A DNA stretch of 64,000 bases from Juglans regia (Eukaryota; Streptophyta; Magnoliopsida; Fagales; Juglandaceae). Shown here in pieces: positions 1-11,622 of the stretch; position 1 is the stretch's first letter, and every line of letters starts with the position of its first letter. Both the position numbers and the translations under genes were made by a program. The notes beneath the pieces were generated by a model, which had not been told where the DNA came from, made no database searches, and saw only the letters and a program-made list of their open reading frames with translations. The stretch lies in NCBI RefSeq assembly GCF_001411555.2, contig NC_049912.1:20134341-20198340 (forward strand). The letters run 5' to 3'.

Positions 1-306
1 TTCCTAAAATTGGATCGGACCAAACCGGACCGGTTCATATATATTATATTTTTTTATATTGTATATAAATTTTATATATAATATATAATTATATATAAAA
101 TAGTTTTGTATTATATAATAAATTACTAATTAATATAATATAATATATTAAAACTGAAAAATTGAACCGAACCGGTAAAACCAGAAGTATTGGTTTAGGG
201 GGATAACCGGTGCGAAATTGATTATTGAAAATGAAAAACCAGTGCATACTAGTTCGGTCCAAAATTTTGTCAAAAATCGGATCAAACTGGACAGGTTACA
301 CCCCTA
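1..306. mobile_element. Right part of a hAT-like non-autonomous element
   Basis: Both ends of this stretch are rich in CCGG-type words (ggaccggttc near 30, gaaccgaaccggt near 165) around an AT-rich core. It ends in acaggttacaccccta at 306, whose reverse complement begins TAGGGGTGTAACC, a typical plant hAT terminus. The left end lies outside the window, so terminal repeats and target-site duplication cannot be tested. There is no coding capacity. Confidence 0.45.
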
Positions 307-1849
307 GTCGTAAGGGATTTTTCTGATAGGATGTTGACACCTGACACTTAATCTTCTCAATAGTAGCAGTTTTCCATTCAAACTTTTCTCTGGATAAATT
401 CAGAATCCTTGAAATTCTATTTTTACTCTTGATTTATCTAAAACACTTCATCATAACTTCTACATAAACTCAAAATAGTTATAGATAAAGTCAAAATATT
501 TTACATTCATCTAAATTACAAAATGAAAAATAAGATGAAGTCTATCATCTTAGTTACCTAATCCTATCCAAACTTATTAACTTAATTACATATTCCTGAC
601 CAAACTCTTGCATTTACATCTACCATGGACAAACTGCATTGCGATCAAGCAATTAATTCCATTATTTTTTGTTAGCTCCTTATCTGCATTGTCTAGACCT
701 AGTCTGAACCATAAAGGGTGGTGACTTAATGGTCTTTGGATTACTCCCGTACGATTGTAACTGGATTAATTTTTTATTCACGTTAGACTATTAGGCCTTG
801 TAATCAATTTGATTATATAATTTAGATGAGATATTTTGTTAAAAGTTAAATAAAATATTATTATAATATAATTTTTATTGTATTAGATACTTAAGGATTC
901 ATTAAATTTTCTAGTGGGTTAGAGTTTGGGTTATAGCTCAAACTCGACTTAAGAGAGCGCTTGCAGCTTTCCTTTGTCTAGACTCTCTTGTTCAGCTTCC
1001 AACAAGTAATATGGTTACACTCAAGTGGGGAGACCACCTCCACTTACACCTTGTATACTTTTAAATCAATTAAAAAAAAAAAAGTCTAGAACAAGTTCGA
1101 AGGACCGAGAATTTCTTGAAACTTTATACAAAGTCGATTGAGTAATTTATGAATCAAGTAAAATCTAAAGCCATGAATTATGATTAAAGGAATTAGATGT
1201 ACATATTCAAGAACTCAAGAAAAATATTCTCTTAATTTCTTGTTTGAATTTGAGGATTTCAAGTATAAGAGAGATATATACATAAAATGAGTCCGACGAT
1301 ATTTATTATTCATTTAAAGAATATTTATATAGCCAACAAAAAATATTATGTGATGTAACTATTCATAAAAACTTTTTAAAAAAAATTGAAAAAACTTGTG
1401 TACTCTTAGTACTGAAAGATGGTTGGCATGATTTGTCCAAGTCTTTTTTAATTACCAATTAATTTGTGAGTGTACCAAAGTACCAAGAGATCAATGCAAA
1501 TGCTAGTCGTTTTTCTAACTTCAATAACTTCCAAGACACCAATGGCCACCATACATGAATACGAGTTCTGATGCAACTGCAAATATGGTACAACCTCGTA
1601 CTGATCATTAATAAAATATCAAACCCGATTCCTAGCACCAAAACCATCTCTTACTTTTCTACCATTAATGTTACTATATTCCGTTCTTCATTCCTCCCTA
1701 TTTTTTGTTTTCAACCAAATAATAACTCACCATAAACTCTTATCTGTCCTGCTCTTCCTCTTCCAGTACTTTGTTTTAACCTTCAATTCCCTCCTCGCTT
1801 GCCTCATGAATCAGTGTATATATGCAGGACCAACTATATTTATATATAT
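307..1849. other. AT-rich intergenic DNA, no gene recognised
   Basis: Only short open frames occur and none resembles a known protein. An oligo-A run at about 1072-1083 follows a moderately GC-rich patch (940-1060), which could be the tail of an old retroposon. That is not supported further. Confidence 0.5.
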
Positions 1850-1857
1850 AGACTAGA

Positions 1858-1889
1858 TCCGGGGCAACGTGCAAAGCGCGTTTGTCTAG
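1858..1889 (+). mobile_element. Helitron-like 3' terminus
   Basis: A 7-bp stem (AACGTGC at 1866-1872 pairing with GCGCGTT at 1876-1882, one G-T wobble, loop AAA) is followed three bases later by CTAG at 1886-1889 and then T. Plant Helitrons end in a short hairpin shortly before CTRR and insert between A and T. No 5' TC end or Rep/helicase gene was identified, so only the end is called. Confidence 0.35.
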
Positions 1890-3199
1890 TTGGGTGAAAT
1901 AATCTTTTTATAAAAATAATATATTTTTTCACAAAAGAAAAAATGATTAGTAAATAATTTAATGCATAGGAAAAAAGGACAAATTTTAACAATTACAAGT
2001 TTGCATAGACCAAAAACAAAAAGATTAGTTCAAAATATACCATAGTCTAATGCAAGTTTAGTAAATTGATCATTATACTAAACTTGTTTAATACAAATTT
2101 AATACAAGTTTAACAAAAAGATTAGTTCAAAATGTTGGTTTGCTGGTATGTGGCATAACTGATCATTTTATGTCATCTTGTACTGGATCAATTGAAAGGA
2201 TATTGAAGTTTTTGTTCCGTTGTTGGTTGAGTCGATTAGGATTTACATCAAGTTGAATCATCTATTCATTTTTTGAAGTTTGTGATGGAATATTCTCTAA
2301 ATTATATGGTAAATGGTCCTGCATGATAGAAATTTAACCGTTTTGTATGATTAATAAAAAGGTAATTAAGAATCTATATAGAGAAAATTTAAACTATTGC
2401 AAATTAATATAAATGTTATAATGGAATGTTTATAGTTAGATTATTATGCATGTTGTAGATAAAAATAACATTTCTTACCGACAAAGTGATAAAGAAGGGG
2501 GTGATGAAATAAACCTTTTTATTTTATTTTATTTTACACTCTAACAAAATATGATTTTATATTGTAGAATTAAAACATGGGTATCGTAAAATAAAAAAAG
2601 ATAAACCAAAATAAATAAAAATTACAAGCCTAAACATTTCTAACAAAAAAAAAAAAAAAAAGCAAGTAAAAGCCATCTGTTTTTTTCAAAAAGCTGAAAG
2701 CAAAAACCCAACAATATAGAAACCGAGCTAAATATATTAATAACAAAATATACAAATCTAAAAAACAGAATCAATAAGAAGATATACAAATCCAAACCCA
2801 AAAAAAAAAAAAAAAAAACTGAAAGACATATACAAACCTCAAAGCACCATCAAACTCCAAACCAAAAAGTGCAAATTCCCTGCAAAAAAACAAAGCAACA
2901 AATCAGATTAAGTAAATGGAAAAATAAAAAAAACGATGACATGCAAACAAAATGAAAAAAAACCTCACAGCATCATTAACCCCATACCATACAGTGCAAA
3001 TTACTTTTGTGCTATAATTTCTTGAACAAAAGTACTATATAGAATTCTCCATTAAAAGAACTTTTCAATTTTTGGTATAAAATAAAATAAAAAAATAACA
3101 AAAGCATATTTAACTTTTTTTCTTTTCTTATTCCATTTTATTACTTTGATACTGTTCATGAGAAGAAAATTTCTAACAAAAAAATTTCAACTGAAGAGG
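1890..3199. other. AT-rich intergenic DNA with poly-A tracts
   Basis: No coding region was recognised. Long A-runs lie at about 2643-2661 and 2799-2818 in a strongly A-biased segment (2570-2970). I see no retroposon body attached to them. Confidence 0.5.
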
Positions 3200-3600
3200 A
3201 TATCTCAACCATTTAGCCTCCAAAGTGGGCATGGGCCCTTACTAATAATCAAAGCTTGTATCATTATCGAGAAGCCCAACTCAATACTAAGGGAATCCAA
3301 CCCATAGCCAATACCGACTGGAAAGTTATCCAGTCGGTGGCAAATGATAGAAAAGGCTATCATTCAAATCTGCTAAGAGATGAACCCTTATCTCTAAATT
3401 TAAATTCGAATAAAAGATAACTATTATCCAATAAGAGAATAAAGATAACTCGTGAAGTTCTATATAAAGAAGGAATCCAGGTAAGTAAAGGAAGTCAACT
3501 TGATTGTTATTATTATTAGCTAAAAAGTCACTGACTTAGGCATCAGAAACATTCCTTCGAACCCCCAAGCTCTTTACTCTTTGGTTGCAGGTGATCGTAA
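3200..3600 (+). mobile_element. Degraded 5' LTR/leader of the gypsy element
   Basis: This stretch lies directly upstream of the gypsy gag. It has a TATA-like tatataaag at 3461 and ends in a CT-rich segment (ctgacttaggcatc at about 3530 to ctttggttgcag near 3590). The same ending, diverged, recurs in the LTR-like remnant at 38986-39347, which supports an LTR-end reading. A clean TG...CA pair and primer-binding site were not found, so the left edge is approximate. Confidence 0.4.
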
Positions 3601-3645
3601 GGTAGTGGCGGTGGCAACTAGACATTAGGGAAAAACTTCACAAAA

Positions 3646-4222
3646 CATGGAGGAGAAACTTGCAGAAATGAAAGAAATAATAAATAAACTTTCCACAGAA
3701 GTGGATTCATTGCGTAAGGAGAACGAGACTCTTAAGTCACAAAACGGGCATTTAGGAGAGAATGCGGCACTCAGTTAGGCTAATAAGATAAATATGGAGA
3801 CAAACAGTGCAGGCAAAGGCCATTAGGAGGACGAGGAAGCGAAAAAGTTGCACCACGACGTACGTAGCTTGATGGATAAGTATGAGGAGATGACCAAAAA
3901 TATAAGAACGTCCTCTTCGATCGATCAGTTACTGTCTAGCACAAATATATCATTCTCTACAAAAATTATGACGGTGCCTCTACCCGCAAAGTTTAAAATC
4001 TCATTGATAGATATGTATGATGGCTCAAAAGATCCTGTGGAACACCTTGAAACTTTCGAAGCCCATATGACGCTTTACAGATTCTCAAGGGAAATTGCAT
4101 GCAGAGCTTTCCCTTTGACTCTAAAGGGATCGACGAGAGGATGGTTTGGTTCATTACAACCAAATTCCAGGAGAAAGTTTTGAAGAACTGAGCAAGCAAT
4201 TTTTGACCCAATTCATGGCAAG
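3646..4222 (+). pseudogene. Ty3/gypsy gag, N-terminal part (broken)
   Basis: Translation from the ATG at 3646 gives a coiled-coil-like start (MEEKLAEMKEIINKLSTEV), two in-frame stops (after about residue 44 and near 3823), then a retrotransposon gag segment from 3848: FKISLIDMYDGSKDPVEHLE and CRAFPLTLKGSTRGWFGSL. These match the gag core of plant Ty3/gypsy (Tat-like) elements. A frameshift near 4170 moves the frame to ESFEELSKQFLTQFMAS. There the reading frame is cut at 4222 by the hAT insertion; it resumes after 10216. Gag would build the cytoplasmic particle of the retrotransposon. This copy cannot make an intact protein. Confidence 0.85.
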
Positions 4223-4494
4223 TAAGGCTGAGCAAAAATCCGACAATCCGACTTCGCTCCGGTTTCGCTCCAACTTTGACAAGTCGGAATTGGAGTCGGA
4301 GTTTTTTTCCTCTTGGAAGTCGGAGGCGGAGTCGGAGTCGGAGCCATTGATGAACCGACTCCGGCTCCGTTTTGATCTGACTCCGACCCTCCGAATCTGA
4401 CTTCGTCTCCGACTCCGACTTGGCCATCCAACTTCCACTTGGCCCTCCGACTTTTCCTCCGCCTCCGCCTCCGCCTCCGATTTTATACATATTT

Positions 4495-5870
4495 TATAAA
4501 AAGATGTGTTTTTCTATATATTAATCATTTAAATTTTATACAACTATATCTTATATAGTTAGTTAAACTCAATAATATACTAGTTAAATAATATATTTAT
4601 ACTATAATATATAGACTAAATTGACTAATAATAGTTTAGTATATGACTATATGTAAATATCATACTATTACAAATTTACAATATTACTACTAGTCTACCA
4701 TGTAACACTAAATTACTAATGTATAAATATAATAGAATGTAATACTAATATGTAATATACTATAAACACTAAGATGCATAATAACATCAATATGTAATAT
4801 TGTAATACTAATGGATAAACACTAAATCACTATAACTTATGTTAATATGTTATATAGTTATACTAAGTCACTATAACTTATACTAATATAGTTATACTAA
4901 GTCACTATAACTAATACTAATATAGTTATATTACCATATGATACTATTAACTATAGTGATATACTAGTATTAGTAATTTAGTATACTAATACTATCAGTG
5001 ATAAAGTTAGTATAATATTTATACTAATACTATTATATAGTTATACTAAATTAAAATCACTATAATAAATACTAATATATAGTTGTGCTAATCACTATAA
5101 CTAATACTAATACTAATATAGACTAGAGTTATAACTTATAGTATTATACTTATACTAATACATTATATTGTTATACTAAATCACTATAACTAATACTAAT
5201 ATAGTTATATTACTATATGGTACTATTAACTGTAGTGATATACTAGTATCAGTATACTAATACTATCAGTGATATAGTTAGTATAATATTTATTCTAATA
5301 CTATTATATAGTTATACTAAATTAAAATCACTATAGCAAATACTAATATATAGTTATGCTAATTACTATAACTAATACTAATATAGACTATAGTTATAAC
5401 TTATAGTATTATACCTCTACTAAATCTTCTATAACTTACACTAATATATTATATAGTTATACTAAATCACTGTCACTAATACTAATATAGTTATACTAAT
5501 CACTATAACTATATATAGTATTAATATCACTATTAGTATAATATATAGTATTAATAATAACTAATACTAATATAACTATTAGTATAACTAATATTAATAC
5601 TAATACTAATATACTAATACTATTAGTGTATTACTAATATTTATATATATTAATATATATATCAAGAATAAGAGATTAGAGACTTAATATATATATATAT
5701 ATCAAGTATATTTGTGTATTACTAATTTACTAATATGTCATATACGGTGCCTTTTTTTTAATATTCATATATAATAATATATATATCATATATTTTTTTT
5801 ATGAATCTTCATATATATATATATATATATAATATAAAATAGATTCATAGTAATTAGTATACTACTATAT
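4495..5870. repeat. TA-rich degenerate repeat field inside the hAT
   Basis: About 1.4 kb is built of shuffled short words such as actaatact, tatagttata and atcactataac, with local duplications (for example 4930-5050 against 5200-5330) and TA microsatellites at 5686-5702 and 5813-5831. The same style of sequence fills the middle of the 18296-19156 element. It has no coding potential. Confidence 0.7.
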
Positions 5871-5929
5871 GGCGCCGTTTCTACTTGTTAATAACTTAAT
5901 TGTTTAGAAATTATGAATTCTGAATTAGG

Positions 5930-6320
5930 CCTGAGGCTGAGGGTTCCCGAGTTCCCCCCTCTTTCCATTTCATCTTCAATCTTCACAGTCGTCTCACTCC
6001 CTCTCGCAGCCCTCCCCTCTCTTGCGTAGCCCTCTCGCATAGCTCTCTCTTTCAGCCCTCTCTCGCGCAACCCCTCTCTTGCACAGCTCCTTTCGCACGC
6101 AGCCTCTCTCGCAGCTCCTCTCACATAGCCCTCTCTCGCGCAGCTCCTCTCGCACGCAGCCTCCTGAAATTCCTTCGTTCTCTCAACTTTCCCTTGAAAC
6201 CCTAGGTCCCATCGTCGTCATTGTCGTTGATGACCTCTTAAGGTGTATTGCAGCTGTGCAAACACAAAACACCGTCCCTCGATCATAGATTAATTATTGC
6301 CCATTGAAGATTTGAAGTCG
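5930..6320 (+). other. Probable untranslated first exon of the hAT transposase
   Basis: This is a CT-rich leader with repeated tctctcgcagc words. It runs into gaaaccctaggtcccatcg and ends at gaagtcg followed by gtaagt (about 6320), a strong plant splice donor. A T-rich stretch follows, with a possible acceptor (tttttgtgttttag, ending about 6813) just before the transposase ATG at 6824. The exon is inferred from splice-site shape and position only. Confidence 0.4.
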
Positions 6321-6823
6321 GTAAGTTACCCAAACCCATGTCTCTGTTCTTTAATCAAATCTTTGAGGTTGGTAATGTTGAATTTTTCTATGGTTATTTC
6401 CAGATTTGGCTTTTGATAGTACTTCTTCCAGATCTTGGTTCACCACAATAAGCTCCTAGATTGCCCAGTCGTGTACTGATTTATACGGTTAAATGAATTG
6501 GTTTTAATTTGCTGATTGGTAATTTGGGTTTATTTTGCTAATTGTGTTTGGGGAATCCGTTACCCAAAAATATGTAATTTTTTTTTGTTATTTTAGTGGT
6601 GTTTTCATTCATGTTGTTCAATGTTGGGTTTGATTTTTTTTTCTTTTTTTCTGTTTAAGATGAGTATATATTTTCTCAAATATATTTATGTTTTAGTGAT
6701 TGTAAAACATCCACAAGTTGAGTTAATGAGTTTGTATTGTGTTTTTGGGGCTGTGTTTGGCTGTTTTAGTGATTGTCTTAACCGTACTATTTTGTTTGTT
6801 TTTTGTGTTTTAGTTCTTAAATC

Positions 6824-8912
6824 ATGAATATAGAAGGCACAAACACTCCTACATCCACAAGAATGCCCGATTGTGATCCCGAAGAGCCTATAGCTACTTG
6901 TAACCATTGTGGGAGGCAATGAAAATGCCATCCCAAAATGCAAGGCACTTCGGCCATGAAAACACACATCTAACTTTGCCCCAAAAATCGTAAGAGTAAG
7001 TTGGACAAGACTCAAACATTTTTGGTCCCGGAAGCAAGAATTGAAGGCCAATGGGAGAAGAGCTTAGGGATGACCAAGGACAATGAGAAAAAAATTCAGG
7101 CAGCCCTTGCTTGGATGGTGATAGTGGTTGAGTTACCTTTTAGGGTTGTTGAGGGCCAAGGGTTTCGGGAATACACTAAATCCCTTAATCCTAGGTTTCC
7201 AGTTCCTTCTAGATTTATCGTAATGCGTGACTGTATGAGGCTATTCTTGAAAGAGAATGATAGCTTGAAGAAAATGTTTTTGACCACCAAACAAATAGTG
7301 TGCCTAACCACCGACACTTGGACTTTTATCCAAAATATTAATTACATCTGTGTGACTGCTCACTTTATTGATAGTAATTGGAAATTTCAAAAGTGAATCA
7401 TGTCATTTGTTTAGATTAGTGACCACAAGGGGGCAACAATTGGGAGGGAGTTGGAGGAGTGTATGCTTGATTGGGGCATTGACAAAATCCTCACAATTAC
7501 GGTGGACAATGCTACCTCTAATGACTCTGTTATTGATTGGTTGAGAATAAGGAAAATAGAAAGTGAGGATTGTGTTGTAGCTCACGAGTTTATTTACATG
7601 AAGTGTACGGCATACATCTTAAACCTTGTTGTGAGTGAAAGTTTGAAAGATGTTGATGACTTGATCATAAGAGTCAGAAATTTGATTAAGTATGTGAAGT
7701 CTTCTCCCCAAAGACTTGCCACTTTCAAGTTTTGTGTTGATAGGTCAAAAGTGTCATGTTCTAGTTTCTTGTGTCTTGACGTACCTACTAGATGGAACTC
7801 GACTTTTCTTAAGTTGGACGTGGCTGAGAAGTATCAAAAAGCCTTCCAACTTTTGCTTGATGAGGATCCATACTCACGAGTTTATTTGTCTGAGGATGGG
7901 CATGAGAAAAAGGGTCTAGGAGCTTGTAGGGCTGATGATTGGGAGACTATAAGAAACTTTTCGAAGTTTCTTCATGTATTTTATAATGTCACCCTGCGTA
8001 TTTCTGGTACACTATATGTCACGTCAAATTTATATGTCCAAGAGCTCATTACTATTCATAAAAACTTGAATCCTTTTTGTAACAATAGTAATCGACGCTT
8101 GAGTTCAGTGGCTTTGAGATTGAAGACAAAGTATAATAAATATTGGGGTGATCTTGAAAAAATAAATCGATTGTTGTTTGTTGCTGTCATTCTTGATCGA
8201 TGGTACAAATTGGTTACTCAAGCATATTGGTTCAAGAAAACATTGGGTGATGAGAGGGGTGAGGAATTTGTTGTACTCCTCAAGAGGGATATGAAATATT
8301 TGTATGAACAATATGTTGGGTTTTGTGGTGGCCGCATAATTGGGTCTAAGTCAACTCGGAGTCGAAGTGGTAAAGGTAGTGCATCAATGGGGACATTGGG
8401 GAGTAGTAGTAGTACTTATAATGATGATGATCCCATGGACTTTTTGTTGGGATTCCATAAAGACCGAAAATCAGCATCCTTGATGGATTGTAAATCTGAA
8501 CTAGATTGGTATTTGTTGGAAGATGTTGAGGTTCCTACGGGAAATTTTGAAATTTTGGTATGATGAAAAGTCAACTCAAGCAAATATCGGGTTCTTGCTC
8601 TAATGGTAAGAGATATGTTGGCCATTCTGATCACCACCGTTTTATCTGAGTCGGCATTTAGCATAGGAGGCCGTGTCCTGGATCTATTTAGGAGTTCTTT
8701 GGCTCCTAGAATTGTCAAAGCTCTTGTGTACACGCAAAACAGGTTGAAGTCAACTCCTATATGCTTGAGTCAAAATTTTACGGATGCCATTGATGATGCG
8801 GAGATTTATAATTTAGACTCAGATAATGTATTTAGAGATTTTTTTAAGTTGTTATATATGTTGATTTTGACATTTTGTAATACTAACCTCCTATACTTTA
8901 ACATCTTAATGT
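6824..8912 (+). pseudogene. hAT transposase (zinc-finger BED type), decayed
   Basis: This is the cut-and-paste transposase of the surrounding element. From ATG 6824 it reads a BED-type zinc finger (CNHCGRQ...KCHP...MKTHI) broken by TGA at 6920 and TAA at 6971. Then come the hAT core pieces: CLTTDTWTFIQNINYICVTA (about 7300), a stop at 7394, LTITVDNATSND (about 7490), CTAYILNLVV (about 7610; the usual CxxH has become CxxY), LDVPTRWNSTF (about 7775) and a DUF4413-like region (FLHVFYNVTLRISGTLYVTS, about 7970). After stops near 8561 comes the C-terminal dimerisation segment, LSESAFSIGGRVLDLFRSSL. Domain order and length fit plant RICESLEEPER/DAYSLEEPER-like hAT proteins, but at least five interruptions mean it is dead. 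The catalytic Asp in TVDNA and the Glu in SESAF remain. Confidence 0.88.
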
Positions 8913-9515
8913 AGAATTAATCACTGGTATGACCAACTTACTTCGTGAAGATGATTGACAATTTGACATATTGAGCTTTTGAGGTTTGAGTTACTATCCA
9001 AAATACTAAATGCTTAATGTTAAATTATGTTTACTTTTGAAAGACAACTCTGCTAGCTACTTCTACTTTGTTTATATCATATCTATTTAAATTTCTAAGA
9101 CCTCAGTTCAAACAAACTAAATGGTTCCAATCCTCCTAATAGGATTTTTGAGAATATTACAACTATGTAAGATTCTACATCTTCCTAATAAGATGTAATA
9201 TACATGCTTTTTATGTTTGTTTAAATTTATTTTTCATATGTAATTATAGTTGGGTTGTTTTACTTTTCCTTACTAATATATATATATATATATTTTTTTT
9301 TCAGGCACAAATTGAAAGTTGGAACATTTGGAAGTTTGTAACATTTAATATATTTTGGTTCATTTGTTGGGCATTTAGAATATTGTAATTTGGAAATTTG
9401 TAATTTATTTTATTTTGGTGCATTTGGAAGTTTGTAATTAAATATTTAAATGTTGTTGGGAACATTTATTTTGGTTGGCACTTAGAACATTTTGGATTTC
9501 TTTTGTTGTTAGAAT

Positions 9516-9940
9516 GATGTGGATATCAGGATATGAATGATGGAAGTACATGTAAAAATATAACTTTCTTTTTAATGTTTGAATGCATGTTATTGTAGTA
9601 GTGGTAAGTAAATATTATTATAATGGGTGTGGATGATGGATGATAGGTGTGGTCTGTGGATGTTTATTGTAGTGATTAGCATTTAGTTGGATGTGGATAA
9701 CAGGATATGGATGATGGGAGTACATGTAAAAATAAGACTTTCTTTTTAATTTTTGAATGCATGTTATTGTAGTAGTGGTAAGTAAATATTATTATAATGG
9801 GTGTGGATGATGGATGGTAGGTGTGGTCTGTGGATGCTTATTGTAGTGATTAGTATTTAGTTGGATGTGGATATCATGATATAGATGATGAGAGTACATG
9901 TAAAAATATGACTTTCTTTTTAATTTTTGAATGTATGTTA
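9516..9940. repeat. 174-bp tandem repeat, about 2.4 copies
   Basis: Copies begin with gatgtggatat/gatgtggataa at 9516, 9690 and 9864, giving an exact 174-bp period twice. Each includes tacatgtaaaaata and gggtgtggatgatgg. It lies between the transposase and the right hAT terminus. Confidence 0.85.
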
Positions 9941-10216
9941 GTATGTTACTTGTTTTATTTAGTTATATTTTTTGTTATAATCGAAAGTTTAATTAGTTTA
10001 GATTGTAATGTTGAGAAAATTGAAATTTGAAAGCCAACAATTTTTTTTTTTTTTTTAAAGTGGGTCAAATATGAAGTAAAAAAAGACAAAAAAAAATTTA
10101 AAAATCCGACTCCGTTCCGACAAGTCGGAGTCAGAGTCGGAGCGGATTCTGTACATCTCGGAGTCGGAGTCGGAGGTTGGGCCCTCTGACTCCAAAGTGG
10201 TCGGTGCTCAGCCCCA

Positions 10217-10826
10217 TGGCAAGTAGAAGGCGCAGGAGGCCGCCACATACTTATTAACTAACAAACAACGAGATGATGAAAGTTTGAAAGCGTATTTCAC
10301 ATGCTTGAATAAAGAGAAGATGACAGCTGATGATCAAGACGAGAAAATCATGTTAGCAGCATTGTTGTGAGGTATTTGGCCAAGGAGCCCTTTTATGGCT
10401 GAGCTGGCCCGAAAAACCCTTTCCACTTTATGAGAATTCATGGATATGACTGATGATTTTTTTAATGCTAAACACACATTGATCGCCTTAACCACCAAAC
10501 CAGAAAGAATGAGTGAACGGGAGCCGAAAGGAGGGCAGAGGAAAGATCGAGATGGAGGTCAAAAGGCGAAAAAAGACCAACAGGAGCCAAGGCAGGATAG
10601 TAATTTAAGAAGGCATAATGGTGGTTATGTGCACTACTCCAACAAAACAAAGGAAGAAGAACCAATCAACGATAACGAGCGACAAACCAAGAAGTACTGC
10701 TCTTATCACAAAACAAGGGGACACAGAACCGATGATTGCTACAACTTGAAACAAAAAGTAGAAGAGATGAGGGGCAGTGGTGAGTTAGAACGCTTGATCG
10801 CCTGGAACATCACCCCTCCACGGTGA
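10217..10826 (+). pseudogene. Ty3/gypsy gag, C-terminal part with zinc knuckle
   Basis: This continues the gag interrupted at 4222. It reads RRRRRPPHTY, then LKAYFTCLNKEKMTADDQDE and WPRSPFMAELARKTLS with stops near 10255, 10368 and 10431, then an open stretch from 10440 to 10826. That stretch is charged and linker-like (KDRDGGQKAKKDQQEPRQ) and ends in YCSYHKTRGHRTDDCYNLK, the CHC-type knuckle usual in Tat-like gypsy gags and used to bind element RNA. It is inactive because of the stops and the 6-kb insertion. Confidence 0.85.
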
Positions 10827-11620
10827 ACTAGCGAACGAAAGAATGAGCATAAAAAATGAAGAAGTAAGAGCCCTAGGCGACAAGAATCACCAAGAATGGA
10901 AAGGAGGTTAAATGAACCTCGTGATCAAAGAATAAGAGCAGATGAAAACAACAAAAACGCACCTGTGGGCAAGATATACACGATCGCCGGCGAATATGCA
11001 GGAGGTGGCCCAATTTCCTCAGGAAGAAAGGCCTATGCAAGATGAGCAAGATATAAAGAAGTTTATAATGTAGAGAGGCCCATCAAATAGCCCCGAGTAC
11101 AAGTGTCCCGCACAATATCTTTTGACGATGAGGATTTCCAAGGGATTGTATATCCCTATGATGATGCTTTGGTGATAACAATGTTGGGGACAAATCTTAC
11201 CACCAGGAGGATATGAATTGACAATGGAAGTTCAGTAGATATCTTATTGTGGGATGCTTTCAACAAAATGGGAATCGGCGAAGATTAGTTGAAACCAGCA
11301 CCAACTCCGTTGAAAGGATTCATTGGAGATGTGGTTCAACCAATGTGGTTCATTACATTGTCAATATCTGTAGGCACATACCCTTATGTCGCCACGGCGA
11401 TGACTGAATTTTTTGTAGTGAGAACTCGGTCTGCATATAATGCGATTATTAGGAGGCCCAAGTTGAATGCTTTAAAGGCTATCACCTCGACCTATCATCT
11501 AAATATGAACAACAGGCGAGGTGCATGGCCCAAGAGGAATATGAGAGGTGCGCGGCGAACAAGTCTTAGCCAGAGAATGTTATGTGCAAGAACTCAGACA
11601 AGGTCAATGAGAGGTTAGTC
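10827..11620 (+). pseudogene. Ty3/gypsy aspartic protease region (broken)
   Basis: Frame-hopping translation shows RRI...DNGSSVDILLWDAFNKMG around 11212-11275. There the DSG/DNG active-site triad of retroviral-type proteases appears as DNGS. From 11289 it continues LKPAPTPLKGFIGDVVQPMW and AYNAIIRRPKLNALKAITST. The protease would mature the Gag-Pol polyprotein. Stops at about 11287 and frame changes downstream make it non-functional. It sits between the gag zinc knuckle and RT, the normal gypsy order. Confidence 0.75.
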
Positions 11621-11622
11621 TT

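Larger units (their letters stand above)
4223..10216 (+). mobile_element. hAT transposon, about 6 kb, nested in gypsy gag
   Basis: The left end reads aaggctgagcaaaaatccga and the right end reads ...gtcggtgctcagcccc, so the inner terminal inverted repeat is GGCTGAGCA on both sides. The target string catggcaagta is present at 4214-4224 and again at 10215-10225, which contains the 8-bp duplication expected for hAT; the exact base boundary is ambiguous by one or two positions. Removing the element rejoins the gag frame (QFMAS then RRRRRP). Both subterminal regions hold many copies of the CGGAGTCGGA/TCCGACTCCG words (4250-4480 and 10105-10195). The interior has a TA-rich repeat field, a 5' leader, the transposase pseudogene and a 174-bp tandem repeat. 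Confidence 0.85.

Noticed and set aside
1459..1856. Two 62-codon frames
   Set aside because: They are short, in AT-rich DNA on opposite strands, with no recognisable similarity.
3993..4490. Open frames of 72-165 codons with Arg/Ser or Gly-rich translations
   Set aside because: They are produced by the CGGAGTCGGA subterminal repeats of the hAT element and the antisense of gag.
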